Positions 10,290 through 21,158 of a stretch of 64,000 nucleotides of DNA are shown here, piece after piece. Made by a program: the position numbers and the translations under genes. Positions within the stretch are counted from its first letter, which is position 1. Each line of letters starts with the position of its first letter. The DNA is from Linyphia triangularis (lineage: Eukaryota; Arthropoda; Arachnida; Araneae; Linyphiidae): the NCBI GenBank assembly GCA_963978545.1, contig OZ021731.1, positions 23,022,093 to 23,086,092 of the forward strand, given 5' to 3'. The notes below the pieces were generated by a model. That model searched no databases. It was not told the origin of the DNA and saw only the letters and a list, made by a program, of their open reading frames with translations.

Positions 10290-11868
10290 CATATAATTAA
10301 TTTAAACATAATACATGGCAAACATTAAACATGAAAACTAAATACTATCGTAACAAATGAAAATTAAAATGTAAAAAAAACTAACTTTAATGTAATGTAT
10401 GGCAACTTGAATATTGAATTATAAAATTCGTGAATATTAAAATTCAAAATGTCAATTGTATGAAAATTAAAATGTTTATAATAGAATATACTTGAACGTT
10501 GAAATGCACGTACAAAACAAAAGGAATTAGAAGCTGCTCTTTTCCCATCCTCTCCATTGAATATTTGAATTTTTCAGAAAAGTAAATTTTGTACCGCCAT
10601 CTATTGATAAATATTATAACTATTTAACTTTTTACTTTTACCACGGGGCGACTCTCTGTGGATAAACTTGATGAAGTGAAAGATATATAATTAATTTATA
10701 CAAAATACATAACAAACATTAAACATGAAATTTATATACTATCGTAATAAAGGAAAAATAAAAAGTAAAAAAATCTAACATTTATGTAATACATGGCATC
10801 GGGAAAATTGAAATATAAAATGCGTGAATATTAACATTCAAAATGTCAATTGTATGAAAACTAAAATATTTTATACTTGAGCGTTAAAATACACGTACAA
10901 AACAAAAGGAATTAGAAGCTGCTCTTTTCCCATCCTCTCCATTGAATATTTGAATTTCTCAGAAAAGTAAATTTTGTACCGCCACCTATTGATAAATATT
11001 ATAACTATTTAACTTTTTACTTTTACCACGGGGGCGACTCTCTGTGGATAAACTTGATGAAATGGGAGGTATATAATTAATTTATACATAATACATGACA
11101 AACATTAAACATGAAATTTAAATACTTTCGTAATAAAGGAAAATTAAAATGTAAAAAAAATCTAACCTTAATGTAATACATGGCAACGGGAAAATTGAAA
11201 TATAAAATGCTTGAATATTAAAATTCAAAATGTCAATTGTGTGTGAATTAAAATATTTTTAATAAAATATACTTGAACGTTAAAATACACGTACAAAACA
11301 AAAGGAATTAGAAGCTGTTCTTTTCCCATCCTATTCATTGAATATTTGACTCTTTCAGAAAAGTAAATTTTGTACCGCTATCTATTGATAAATATTATAA
11401 CTATTTAACTTTTTACTTTAACCACGGGGACGACTCTCTGTGGATAAATTTGATGAAGTGGGAGATATATAACTGATATATATATATATAATACATGACA
11501 AACATTAAACATGAAATTTAAATACTATCGTAATAAATGAAAATTAAAATGCGAAAAAATCAAACATTAATGTAACATATGGCAACGTGAAAATTGAAAT
11601 ATAGAATGCTTGAATATTAAAATTCAAAATGTCTATTGTATGAAAATTAAAATGTTTATATTAGAATATACTTGAACGTTAAAATACAGGTACAAAACAA
11701 AAGGAATTAAAAGTTCCTCTTTTCCCATTCCCTTCATTGAATATTTGAATTTTTCAGAAAAAGAAGTTTTGTACCGCCATCTATTGATAAATATTATAAT
11801 TATTTAACTTTTTACTTTTACCACGGGGGCGACTCTCTGTGGATAAACTTTATGAAGTGGGAGGGAGG
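10290..11868. repeat. Tandem array, four units of about 385-400 bp
   Basis: A landmark CGTACAAAACAAAAGGAATT recurs near 10509, 10894, 11290 and, mutated, 11689, giving spacings of about 385, 396 and 399. Each unit also contains TTTGTACCGCC(A)TCTATTGAT, CCACGGGG-GCGACTCTCTGTGG and AACATTAAACATGAAA. The array begins in a partial unit near 10290 and ends just after the fourth CGACTCTCTGTGG block. Units differ by scattered substitutions and small indels, so the array is not very recent. The 11839-12030 open frame is an accident of the last unit and its flank. Confidence 0.9.
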
Positions 11869-13330
<1,462 letters not shown>

Positions 13331-13339
13331 AAATATATA

Positions 13340-13523
13340 TATAATTAAAGCTAGCCTGTTTAGACCTACGTTGAGTAGGTTCTAGTAGACGGATTTTGAT
13401 GAAACTTGGTACCGACGTTATATGGACCATGGGGAAGAGAAATCTACAATAAAAAAAATAGTTCACATTTGAACCACCAGGTGAAAAAGGGACTCATAAA
13501 AAACAAAATCCACAAATTGGAAA

Positions 13524-13557
<34 letters not shown>

Positions 13558-13818
13558 CCCAGACTATTTCAATGTGTTTTACAGTTGTGTCAAGCACTTA
13601 TTCAAAACATGGAATTGTTTGGCTTGTGTGCAGGGTGTGTGTTTCCAACTTGTGGGGTTTGTTCTTCTTGGATCCACTTTTCCCCTAGGGGTTGAAATTT
13701 GAACTATTATTATTTTATTGCAGATTTCTTTTCTCCATCGTCCATAACTTATTCACCAAGTTTTTCCGTCTACTAGAATGAACTCTACATAAGTATAAAC
13801 AGGCTAGATTTAATTATA
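13340..13818. mobile_element. MITE with ~60-bp terminal inverted repeats
   Basis: The left arm (13340-13410) and right arm (13751-13818) are inverted relatives. TATAATTAAAGCTAGCCTG pairs with the complement of CAGGCTAGATTTAATTATA, and TCTAGTAGACGG and AACTTGGT occur near the inner ends of both arms. The interior holds a T-run and no transposase-like ORF. It abuts the (TA)n tract, consistent with a TA-targeting element of the Tc1/mariner type, although the target duplication cannot be read in such flanks. Confidence 0.75.
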
Positions 13819-14071
13819 CCCACCCTGCGCAATTCTTTTCAAAGCCATACTGGATGCAATCGAGAGCTAATATGCATTCTAAATTATTACAAGTAATAGC
13901 AACCCATGGGAAAATTACATTCTTTTGACGCAAACAACTCAAAGCATGGAAGCTCCAATATCTTTTGAAATGTTGCTTACGTTTATAGCGTAAAGTAGAT
14001 TTTTATGCTATCGCATTTTTGTGAATATATGTTCTTTGTTATTTCCAGGTCCTATAAGCAAATTGTCTAAA

Positions 14072-14185
14072 TACTATACTAGAGGACAGAATGAAGTGAG
14101 TTCACTGAGTACGCTGTAGGAAACGGTTCCCCTATGGCGGTAAAACATTGAGTGAGCTCAAATCAGGTTGTCTTCTAGTATAGTA
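14072..14185. mobile_element. Very short MITE (~114 bp) with inverted ends
   Basis: TACTATACTAGAGGACA at the left pairs with the reverse complement of TTGTCTTCTAGTATAGTA at the right. Weaker inner complementarity (GTGAGTTCACT versus AGTGAGCTC) follows. TA flanks the termini. No coding content. Confidence 0.7.
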
Positions 14186-14189
14186 ATAT

Positions 14190-15390
14190 TAACATTCATT
14201 TTTATTTATTTATTTATTTATTTACCACAAATACATGAGACATTATTATGTTCTGAATTGATCATAGTAATTTAGAAGAGGGGGAAAATAGAATATTCAT
14301 GAAATATATATAAATAACTTATATATGTTTCAATGAAACGAATGATTATAACAAAATCGAAATTCCATCATTTCGTTTGATTTGAAAATCAGCCCCAAGG
14401 CTCATGACTTTTAAATATTTAAATTTAAATAGAGAAAAATGGTGATATTTTCAGAAAAAGTAAAGTTTGGGTTTCAACCCTTAGAAGTTTGATTTTCCAA
14501 ATTAAATTGAAAAAATATTAATGTATTTATTGCAGTAGCCTGTATTTATTGCAGTAATATTATGTAATGGTAACATAAATACAGCAAAATATTTTTGAAA
14601 AATTGTAAGTGTACAATTCAATTTAAAAGTGCGGAATCAAATTTGATACTTCGAGCATTAAGGGTTACATTTTTCTTGTAAACGCGAAATTAATACATAT
14701 TGATTCGTTAATATTTCAGTAGTCCTTTTGCTTTAAATATTTTTAAATATTTAAACTAGGTCTGGAAAACGTCTTTTATACAATGAGGAAAATATTATAG
14801 GTACTAGCTGTATTATCAGAATTCTTATGAGATATTTTAAATCAAAAACAATTTTGCAATATTATTTAGTATAAGCTTTCTAAAAGAGAATGTCAACAGT
14901 AAAAAAAATAAACAGTATAAGTTCTCTCACGAAACAGTTTATAGCACCTATCAATCTTATTGGCATTGAAAAGTTTTATTTTATCTTTAATCGTAAATGA
15001 GTTCATATAAATTCCCAGGTAGTGCAAAACATCAGCACTCGAGTTCACAAATTGTTCTGCATCCATCTGCGCCAATTCAAAATAACACACAAAAATAAGT
15101 TAGATAAACAATGAATACGTCACTATCCACATACCCTTTCACCTGCGATTTTGAATGGATTCGTCCACAAACCTGCTAAGTTCGGTTTTCCATAGGATGC
15201 CACATTGGGTTTGAACGGCTAGTGACTTAATGCTAATCTTTAAGTGATAGGAAAACATAGTAAAAAATGAAGGCTGTAGTTCATGGTAAATTAAAGGTAG
15301 GAAAATTCTCCATTTTATTACCGAAAGATGCAGTAATTTCACTACATGCATGTCAACACATGCGTGTACTTAGATTAAGTGCCTGATGGA
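14190..15390. other. AT-rich non-coding stretch
   Basis: Contains a short (ATTT)n tract near 14204-14224 and AT-rich filler. Minus-strand open frames at 14893-15090 and 15139-15351 show no recognisable domain and are not called. Confidence 0.4.
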
Positions 15391-15402
15391 ATGACAAAAG
15401 TA
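15391..15402. other. Target-site copy T1 (ATGACAAAAGTA), left of E1
   Basis: ATGACAAAAGTA immediately precedes the 3' end of E1. The identical 12-mer lies at 19142-19153, after E1's truncated 5' end, and TGACAAAAGTA recurs at 20760-20770, after E2. These are read as target-site duplications. Confidence 0.75.
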
Positions 15403-15472
15403 AAACTATAACTATAATAATGGTTTTATGGTAAAGCCAGCCCGGAGGCACTGTTCCACCTATCGAAATGGA

Positions 15473-15483
15473 GCCCGAAGGGC
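15473..15483 (-). promoter_or_regulatory. 3'-UTR stem-loop GCCC-UUC-GGGC of E1
   Basis: The plus strand reads GCCCGAAGGGC, a perfect 4-bp stem with a 3-nt loop. In RNA sense it is GCCCUUCGGGC, ~75 nt from the element's 3' end. The same hairpin is kept in E2 (19223-19233) and copy D (57945-57955). Some LINE reverse transcriptases recognise 3' stem-loops; such a role here is inferred. Confidence 0.55.
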
Positions 15484-15795
15484 GGTAATTCAGTGGGGTA
15501 AATATGAATGGCACATTAAACAATTAAATAAAAAAGGGGACGGACGGGACAAAAACAAACATACAATACAAAAAAAAATGCACTTAATAAGAAGCGGTTA
15601 AATATTTTTTTTTTCTTTTTTTTTCTTCTTCCGAAACTGGGGGAAAACTATGTACAGTAAAATGAGTCAAAAGCTATGAAAACAAGCTGTATAAGTAAAA
15701 AGGGCAATAAAATACGCAGCGCAGGTTAAATATTTTAAACTCCAGGTAACTGGGGAATAACTATGTACAAGAGCAAATTAGAAAAGTCTAACTAA

Positions 15796-18501
15796 TTAAT
15801 TGAATTTTTTGGCTAGAGTGGCATCTGACAAGCAGAATGCAGCGTACGGGCGGTACTCTGCATCTTCCTTTACTATCACATAGTCGAAACAGTTGCTAAT
15901 TACAGGGTCAGCTTTAAGAGCCTTCCTAAAGAAAGTAATATTTAAACTAGCTAAGTGTTCAGCCACTGTTGGTACTCTTAAATCCCTGTGGATAAGGTCG
16001 TTCCTAACAAATCTAGAGGCGTCTACAATACCTCTCAGAACTTTGTTTTGTATTTTCTGCAACTTAACTGCATCTCTAGCATTGTGTGTGTTCCATGCAG
16101 GTGCAGCGTAAGTGAGAATTGATCTGATGGTACTCAAGTATATACTCCTCTTGTAATTGAGGGAAAGCGAAGAATTTTTTCCTAGAATAGGCCAAAGTCT
16201 GTTTAAAACAGCACAGGATTTGTTGTTTACTTTCTTGACATGGTCAGACCAAGTGAGAGTGTTATTGATAGTGACACCAAGGTATTTAGCACTTTGGACG
16301 ATGGGGATAGTTTCTCCGAAAAGGGTGACTGAGTTATTAAGACCTTTAAGCTTATTTTTAGCCTTAATGCAGAGAATTTGGGATTTGTTAGCATTGATGG
16401 AAACTTTCCATCTGGCACACCATTCCTCAATGTGAACAGTTTTGTTTTGGAGATTATTCAAGGTCTGCTGAGGTCTGATAGAAGTTGTGACAATTGCAGT
16501 ATCGTCTGCATAAAATGCAGTGAGGCAATGTCTATCGTCATGAAAAGTAGGGAAATCTGATGTATAAAGATTGTAGAGTGTTGGGCCCAGGATACTCCCC
16601 TGGGGTACACCACCCCTAATAACTCTGTGATTTGAAATAGCTTTACCCACCCTGACCCTGAACAGTCTGTTTTCCAGGTAGCTAGAAATAAGGTGAATAA
16701 TATCATGTGGAAACTTCAAAGTGATAAGTTTATAGAGCAGCCCCCAATGATACACTCGATCGAACGCTTTTGCGACGTCGAGCATAAGCATTGCTGAGCT
16801 CTCTTTTCTGTGTCTAGCAGATCCAATAAATTCTAAGATTCTGACAAGCTGGCCAGTAGTCGATCGATTATGCATAAATCCGAACTGTTCAGCTGGGATG
16901 TGAATTAAGAGGGGAAAAAGTCTGTTGGATATTAATCTCTCATAGATTTTCCCTAAACAGGGCAGCAAGCTGATGGGTCTGTGACTTGTAGGATCAACTG
17001 GATCTTTGCCAGGTTTGTGTATCAGGACAATGAGAGCCTCTTTCCAAATGGGAGGAAAGTAGCTGAATTTGAGACTAGCATTGTATATGTTTGTCAAAAT
17101 CTGGACACAGTTGGATGGGATGCCTTTAATCATACGATTGGAAATTTTGTCGATTCCAGGGGACTTCCTAATTTTTAATTTCCCAATAGTATCAGTGACT
17201 TCCTGAATATTAGTTTGTTGGATTGAATTGAGGAAGGGACATTGCCTCCAAATATTGATTGTGTTAATGACATGACTTTCAAAACCTTGGTCATTGGGGG
17301 AGGTGTTGTTCTGGAACTGCTGTTCCAAAGAATTAGCGAAGGTTTCAGCTTTGTCTGATTCAGTGAAAACAAGGCCATTGATACTTTGGAGTGGGGTCTG
17401 GATTGCCTTTTCCCTTTTGAGGGCTCTAGTCATCCTCCAAATGGAGTTGTCTTCAAATTCCAGCGTGGCCAGCCTTTCCTGCCACCTGGACTCCCTATTT
17501 GCTTTGGTGTAGACACTGATACATCTTTTGAGGGCATTTATTTCCCTTTTGAGAACTGGGTCTAAGTTCCTCTGCCATTTCCTACGCAGCCTGTTTCTAT
17601 GCTTAATGAGATCTCTAATTTCAGTGGGGAGGCTCATATAATTATTAATGAAAGGCTTTTCTGTAGTTGCATCTTTTTGAGCAGTGTGGAGGTTTGGATT
17701 GAGTTCCAAAATAGCAGTGTCTATGTCAGAAGTGGTATTGAGTTTCGTTTGTGTAAAAGTTTTAGTAGCTAAAGTGTTATAATATAGATTCCAGTCTGTT
17801 TTTGAGATTGTACCAGGATCTGGGTTGGGATGTTTGGCGACTCTAGCAATGACTGGTAAGTGATCTGATGAAAGATCGTTGATAACTTCAGGACTAGAGA
17901 CCAGATCTGTGTTTGTAACTATGATGTCTAGTATATCTGGAAGGTATCCCATAACAGAGTAGTGTGTAGGTCTGTTGGGAGCCAGAACTCTAACATTGTT
18001 GACACCTATGATTTTGTTGAGAATTTGCCCATTCCTATTACTAGCTCTGCAGCCCCAGTTTTTGCTCTTAACGTTAAAATCGCCACCAGCAATGGTTGGA
18101 ACATTTTTAGGGATAAGGAAATCGAGCAGCTCCTTGGAAAGGGTGTTGCGAGGTGGATTATAGATTGCAGAAAAGTGGGTAATTTTCCCTCTAACCTCAA
18201 GAATGACATTTGTCTCCTCGATGTTATCTGCATTATTCGAGCGAAAGAGAGAGGTGAAAAGAGAGGTTTTAGCAAAAACTGCACTACCGCCGTCCCGGTG
18301 GTGCAGTCTGTCTGTACGGAAAGTATTATAGTTTGGAATTTTCAGAGAGTTGCATGGTTTAGCATGCGTCTCTGTAACCAGACAAATATCTATGTTGTGA
18401 GAGAATAAGAAATCTTTTAGTTCTTCAATCTTGCCAATAAGATTGTTAGCGTTCCAGACCGCTATGGAAATTGGAGCAAAGCTTTGTGTTCTACTGGACA
18501 T
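15796..18501 (-). CDS. E1 ORF2: endonuclease-reverse transcriptase, 901 aa, intact
   Basis: The uninterrupted 901-codon frame encodes an apurinic-type (EEP) endonuclease, roughly residues 10-220. Its motifs are NANN (17-20), ETHA (Glu44), GGDFN (Asp141, Asn143) and SSDHLP (Asp213, His214). A reverse transcriptase follows at about 440-720, with RPISLLPC (508-515), MLDVAKAFD (Asp575), GVPQGSILGP (631-640) and AFYADDTA (YADD 664-667). The C-terminus carries the Jockey-type thumb and tail (YLGVTI, APAWN). There is no RNase H domain, as in other Jockey-clade elements. All catalytic residues I can check are present. It would nick target DNA and reverse-transcribe the element's RNA. Confidence 0.93.
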   Translation of the reverse strand: MSSRTQSFAPISIAVWNANNLIGKIEELKDFLFSHNIDICLVTETHAKPCNSLKIPNYNTFRTDRLHHRDGGSAVFAKTSLFTSLFRSNNADNIEETNVILEVRGKITHFSAIYNPPRNTLSKELLDFLIPKNVPTIAGGDFNVKSKNWGCRASNRNGQILNKIIGVNNVRVLAPNRPTHYSVMGYLPDILDIIVTNTDLVSSPEVINDLSSDHLPVIARVAKHPNPDPGTISKTDWNLYYNTLATKTFTQTKLNTTSDIDTAILELNPNLHTAQKDATTEKPFINNYMSLPTEIRDLIKHRNRLRRKWQRNLDPVLKREINALKRCISVYTKANRESRWQERLATLEFEDNSIWRMTRALKREKAIQTPLQSINGLVFTESDKAETFANSLEQQFQNNTSPNDQGFESHVINTINIWRQCPFLNSIQQTNIQEVTDTIGKLKIRKSPGIDKISNRMIKGIPSNCVQILTNIYNASLKFSYFPPIWKEALIVLIHKPGKDPVDPTSHRPISLLPCLGKIYERLISNRLFPLLIHIPAEQFGFMHNRSTTGQLVRILEFIGSARHRKESSAMLMLDVAKAFDRVYHWGLLYKLITLKFPHDIIHLISSYLENRLFRVRVGKAISNHRVIRGGVPQGSILGPTLYNLYTSDFPTFHDDRHCLTAFYADDTAIVTTSIRPQQTLNNLQNKTVHIEEWCARWKVSINANKSQILCIKAKNKLKGLNNSVTLFGETIPIVQSAKYLGVTINNTLTWSDHVKKVNNKSCAVLNRLWPILGKNSSLSLNYKRSIYLSTIRSILTYAAPAWNTHNARDAVKLQKIQNKVLRGIVDASRFVRNDLIHRDLRVPTVAEHLASLNITFFRKALKADPVISNCFDYVIVKEDAEYRPYAAFCLSDATLAKKFN

Positions 18502-18553
18502 GATTATTGTTAAAGGTAGCCTTATTTGGTTGTGAGTTTTTGAACTCCCTAAG

Positions 18554-19141
18554 TTAATTTATTAATCCGGACTCTTTGATCCATTTGACCAGGCCAGATA
18601 GTTCCTCATGAAGGATCTTAGCTTCATTTTTTGTATTATTTTCCTCCAGTTTGTCAATTTGGGGAATGTGAAGCTCTTGGTTTACAGTTTGAAAAGACGA
18701 ACTGTCTTGTCTAATTACATTAGTAATGTTTGGGGGTTTATGCCAAGCATTAGTGGTGTCAGTAATAGTGGAATTTGTATACACCCTTCCCTGTGTGTTG
18801 TTTACTTGTGGTATCGTCTGAGTGTTGTTGGAGGGTCTAGGATTGCCTCTATTGGCAGGCTCTGATGGCCTCATGGGACACCCAATCCAGTTTGCAGTGT
18901 GTTTATCGCCGCAGTTTGCACATTTTGGATCTCCTACATGTGTGCATTGTTTAGTGTGGTGGTTCCCTGCGCATTTGACGCATCTAGAAGGCTTTCTGCA
19001 GCCGATCTGACTGTGAAAGTACAGTTGACAATTGTGACACATGGTCACCCCTCCTCTACCTTTATAAGATTCTAATGTGATTTTGAGATTCATATTACAT
19101 TTGAGGTTATGAATATCTGTACCCTTGTCTGTTCGAGAGAG
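18554..19141 (-). pseudogene. E1 ORF1 (gag-like), C-terminal part only
   Basis: About 195 codons remain. Upstream of the first Met (19093) the frame stays open to the truncation point, giving SRTDKGTDIHNLKCNMNLK, aligned to the ARGEHNRKIHNL region of the intact family-2 ORF1. Three zinc knuckles follow: CHNC-H-C, CVKCAGNHHTKQC and CANCGDKHTANWIGC. The N-terminal half and most of the PRE-type region are missing. The protein would bind RNA as an ORF1p or gag. It cannot be complete here, so it is scored as a pseudogene. Confidence 0.85.
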
Positions 19142-19153
19142 ATGACAAAAGTA
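19142..19153. other. Target-site copy T2 (ATGACAAAAGTA) between E1 and E2
   Basis: Identical to the 12-mer at 15391-15402. It separates the truncated E1 ORF1 from the 3' end of E2. Confidence 0.75.
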
Positions 19154-19189
19154 CTACTATATTATAATAATGGTTTTAATGTGGTTCCA

Positions 19190-19233
19190 GCCCGGAGGGC
19201 ACTGTTCCACATATCGCATTTAGCCCGAAGGGC
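19190..19233 (-). promoter_or_regulatory. Paired 3'-UTR stem-loops of E2
   Basis: The plus strand shows GCCCGGAGGGC (19190-19200) and GCCCGAAGGGC (19223-19233), two perfect 4-bp stems with 3-nt loops, 22 nt apart. The second matches the hairpin of E1 and copy D exactly. The first is imperfect in E1, which lacks one G. Confidence 0.55.
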
Positions 19234-19372
19234 GAAAAATTCAGTTGCAAGATCTAATTTGCACTACAAAAACAATTCAAAAAGAGAAAATAATCCAAAA
19301 ACGCTCTCTGACAACAGAAGCTGGCTAAACTTGTTATCCAGTAAAAAACGAGGAAATGGCAGGTGGGAGGAG

Positions 19373-20711
19373 TTAACAAACAATCACGGGATAGTTAGGA
19401 GATGGAAATTTGACGAGGAGCCCAACAACAGGCTCAAAAAAGGGAGCATGCTTCTGGGTCCATTTTAAGCATTCATTAACGTTCTGGAAGCTATCAGAAA
19501 CTAAATCATCTATGTACTGAAAGGTGCGCGTGCACTCTCTAGTGAACATGCAGCTATCCAAAAGTTCCTTTTCAATTTGGGAAGCAAAATCTGCTGTCTT
19601 AATGGGGGTCAAAACAACAGGGCCAGTCGCCTTGTTGACTGGGGAACCTGGAGTATGACAATTTGCTTGGCATGCGACTTCCGCATAGGTTTTCTTGATT
19701 AATGCTTTAACCGCAAGCGGTCTCGGCAGAAATCTGGTAGAGATACTGGGATGTGAAGTGGATTTGGGAGCAGAGGGAGCCGTCGCCCTCTTGACAGCGG
19801 AACCTCTTTTCCCATTTGATGTAAACTCAATCCTAACAGGACAGGAAAGAGAAGAGCTGGTATGATTTGCACCACAATTGCAGCACAATTTAATGCCCTG
19901 CTTGTTTGGGCACTCACGACTGGAGTGATTTTGTGAGCAGTGGCGACATCTGGTGGTGAAATTGCAAAAAGCAGCCAAGTGGGCACCGAACCGCTGACAC
20001 TTGTAGCATTGGGTCGGTCCTCTAGCTCGGCCACGTTTGCTAAGCAAAGGTTCAATCGTAACAGTTACGAATAGAAGCGAGGTCCAGGTTTGGACACTCT
20101 TGACATCATGGTCTCCGGGAAATTCCATCACAAAGAGGGGCAGCAGTTTCCTACTAACCTTACTCTTGAGTTGGTTAATAATCGAAGGAACATCATCAGA
20201 ATACTCCTTAGCAATAAACTGTAAAATCTCCACAGGGGAGGTAGTGAGGGGCAGTCCCCGAATAACAAGTTTAATGGGCTTTGGAGAATAAGGTGGAATG
20301 GATGAAAATCCGCAACCAGCATCCTTCAGGAAATTAGCATTAACATTCTCCTCACTAGCATTGTGTGGAGTTATCTGGTAGTTATCTCCGTTTGACTGTG
20401 GCATTAAGAAATAAACTACTATCAACCAGCAACTGATGCAATTTGGGTAGTAGTTCTTTGCCAATCTGGTCTGCAGGAAACTGGAAAATTGTTGGAGAGT
20501 ATTGAATAGGGACATCCATGTCGCCCTTTAATTCAATAATATCAGCTACGTCAGTCGAAATAGAATTGACAATCGGAATTGGAATAGTCTCCACAGTAGT
20601 GTTGTCAATGGGGACATCACCTACTGGAGCAGGAACATCATTATCGATCGTATCAGCCTTGCTTGGTGCCGGGGCACTAGCAGTTTTGGCTTTACGTTTG
20701 GATTTTGCCAT
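19373..20711 (-). pseudogene. E2 ORF1: gag-like zinc-knuckle protein with one frameshift
   Basis: The frame opens at 20711 (MAKSKRKAKT) and stops at 20382. The homologous continuation is open in another frame (20515-19373), so a single frameshift near 20385-20400 separates an acidic low-complexity N-terminus from the rest. The second part has an RRM/PRE-like region (IKLVIRGLPLTTSPVEILQF) and three zinc knuckles: CYKCQRFGAHLAAFC, CRHCSQNHSSREC and CCNCGANHTSSSLSC. About 445 codons in all. It has the organisation of a Jockey-clade ORF1p, but its sequence differs clearly from the E1 and copy-B ORF1 proteins. Confidence 0.82.
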
Positions 20712-20759
20712 AACAGGAAAACAGGTCTTATCTCTCTGAACTCTAAGTCAGAAGTGGAT

Positions 20760-20770
20760 TGACAAAAGTA
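20760..20770. other. Target-site copy T3 (TGACAAAAGTA) between E2 and E3
   Basis: The third copy of the same 11-mer sits directly before the 3' end of E3. A degenerate fourth copy, ATAAAAGTTAAA at 23405-23416, follows E3's 5' end. Confidence 0.7.
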
Positions 20771-20808
20771 TAAACTTGAACTTGAATATTAGGTTTGTCA
20801 AGGTGTTC

Positions 20809-20821
20809 GTCGCGAAGCGAC
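20809..20821 (-). promoter_or_regulatory. 3'-UTR stem-loop GTCGC-UUC-GCGAC of E3
   Basis: The plus strand reads GTCGCGAAGCGAC, a perfect 5-bp stem with a GAA loop (UUC in RNA sense), ~40 nt from the 3' end. It is identical at 30855-30867 in copy B. The triloop is the same as in family 1, but the stem sequence differs. Confidence 0.6.
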
Positions 20822-21158
20822 TGTATACCTCTACATCTGATGGTTGCCGATTGGCATTATCTAAATTGTATAATCGGGGTTAACATAGAAAAGAAGTGAG
20901 AAAAAACATAAAACAGGACAGAACGGGGACAGAACAGGACAACAACTTTGTCAGAGTGACAATCTAGAAAAAAGTCTAATACTTGATTAAATATGGAAAG
21001 CAAAAATAGGGATATGAATCCCTAAAATAAGTACATACACTCCCTCACTACAATCCGTCTCCAGGCTACTACTCGTACCAGAACGATGCAACTTTCACAG
21101 AAGGTACTAGACGGTTTGTAGTAAGTTTGTATAATAAGAACCTGAGGTGTGCGTGCAC

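Larger units (their letters stand above)
15403..19141 (-). mobile_element. Jockey-clade non-LTR retrotransposon E1 (family 1)
   Basis: The element runs on the minus strand: a truncated ORF1 (18554-19141), a 52-nt gap, intact ORF2 (15796-18501), then a ~390-bp 3' UTR with degenerate internal repeats (ACTGGGG-AA-ACTATGTAC appears twice). It ends in a CCATTATTATAGTTATAGTTTT tail. It is flanked by ATGACAAAAGTA on both sides. The 5' loss removes most of ORF1, so the copy is 5'-truncated although its enzymatic ORF is open. A close relative is the truncated copy at 57874-58841. Confidence 0.88.
19154..20759 (-). mobile_element. E2: gag-only Jockey-type element sharing the family-1 3' end
   Basis: About 1.6 kb on the minus strand: a short 5' leader, one gag-like ORF1 (20711 to 19373), then a ~220-bp 3' UTR. 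There is no endonuclease or RT. The terminal ~85 bp (TTCCAGCCCGGAGGGCACTG, CACATATCGC, AGCCCGAAGGGCG, ATTATAATAATGG) match the E1 and copy D 3' ends. Target-like TGACAAAAGTA lies on both sides, so it behaves as a discrete insertion. It is either an ORF2-deleted derivative or a gag-only lineage mobilised in trans. Confidence 0.78.

Noticed and set aside
15893..18408. Many plus-strand frames opposite E1 ORF2, and similar ones opposite copy B and E3
   Set aside because: They are antisense shadows of long conserved minus-strand ORFs and carry no domains.
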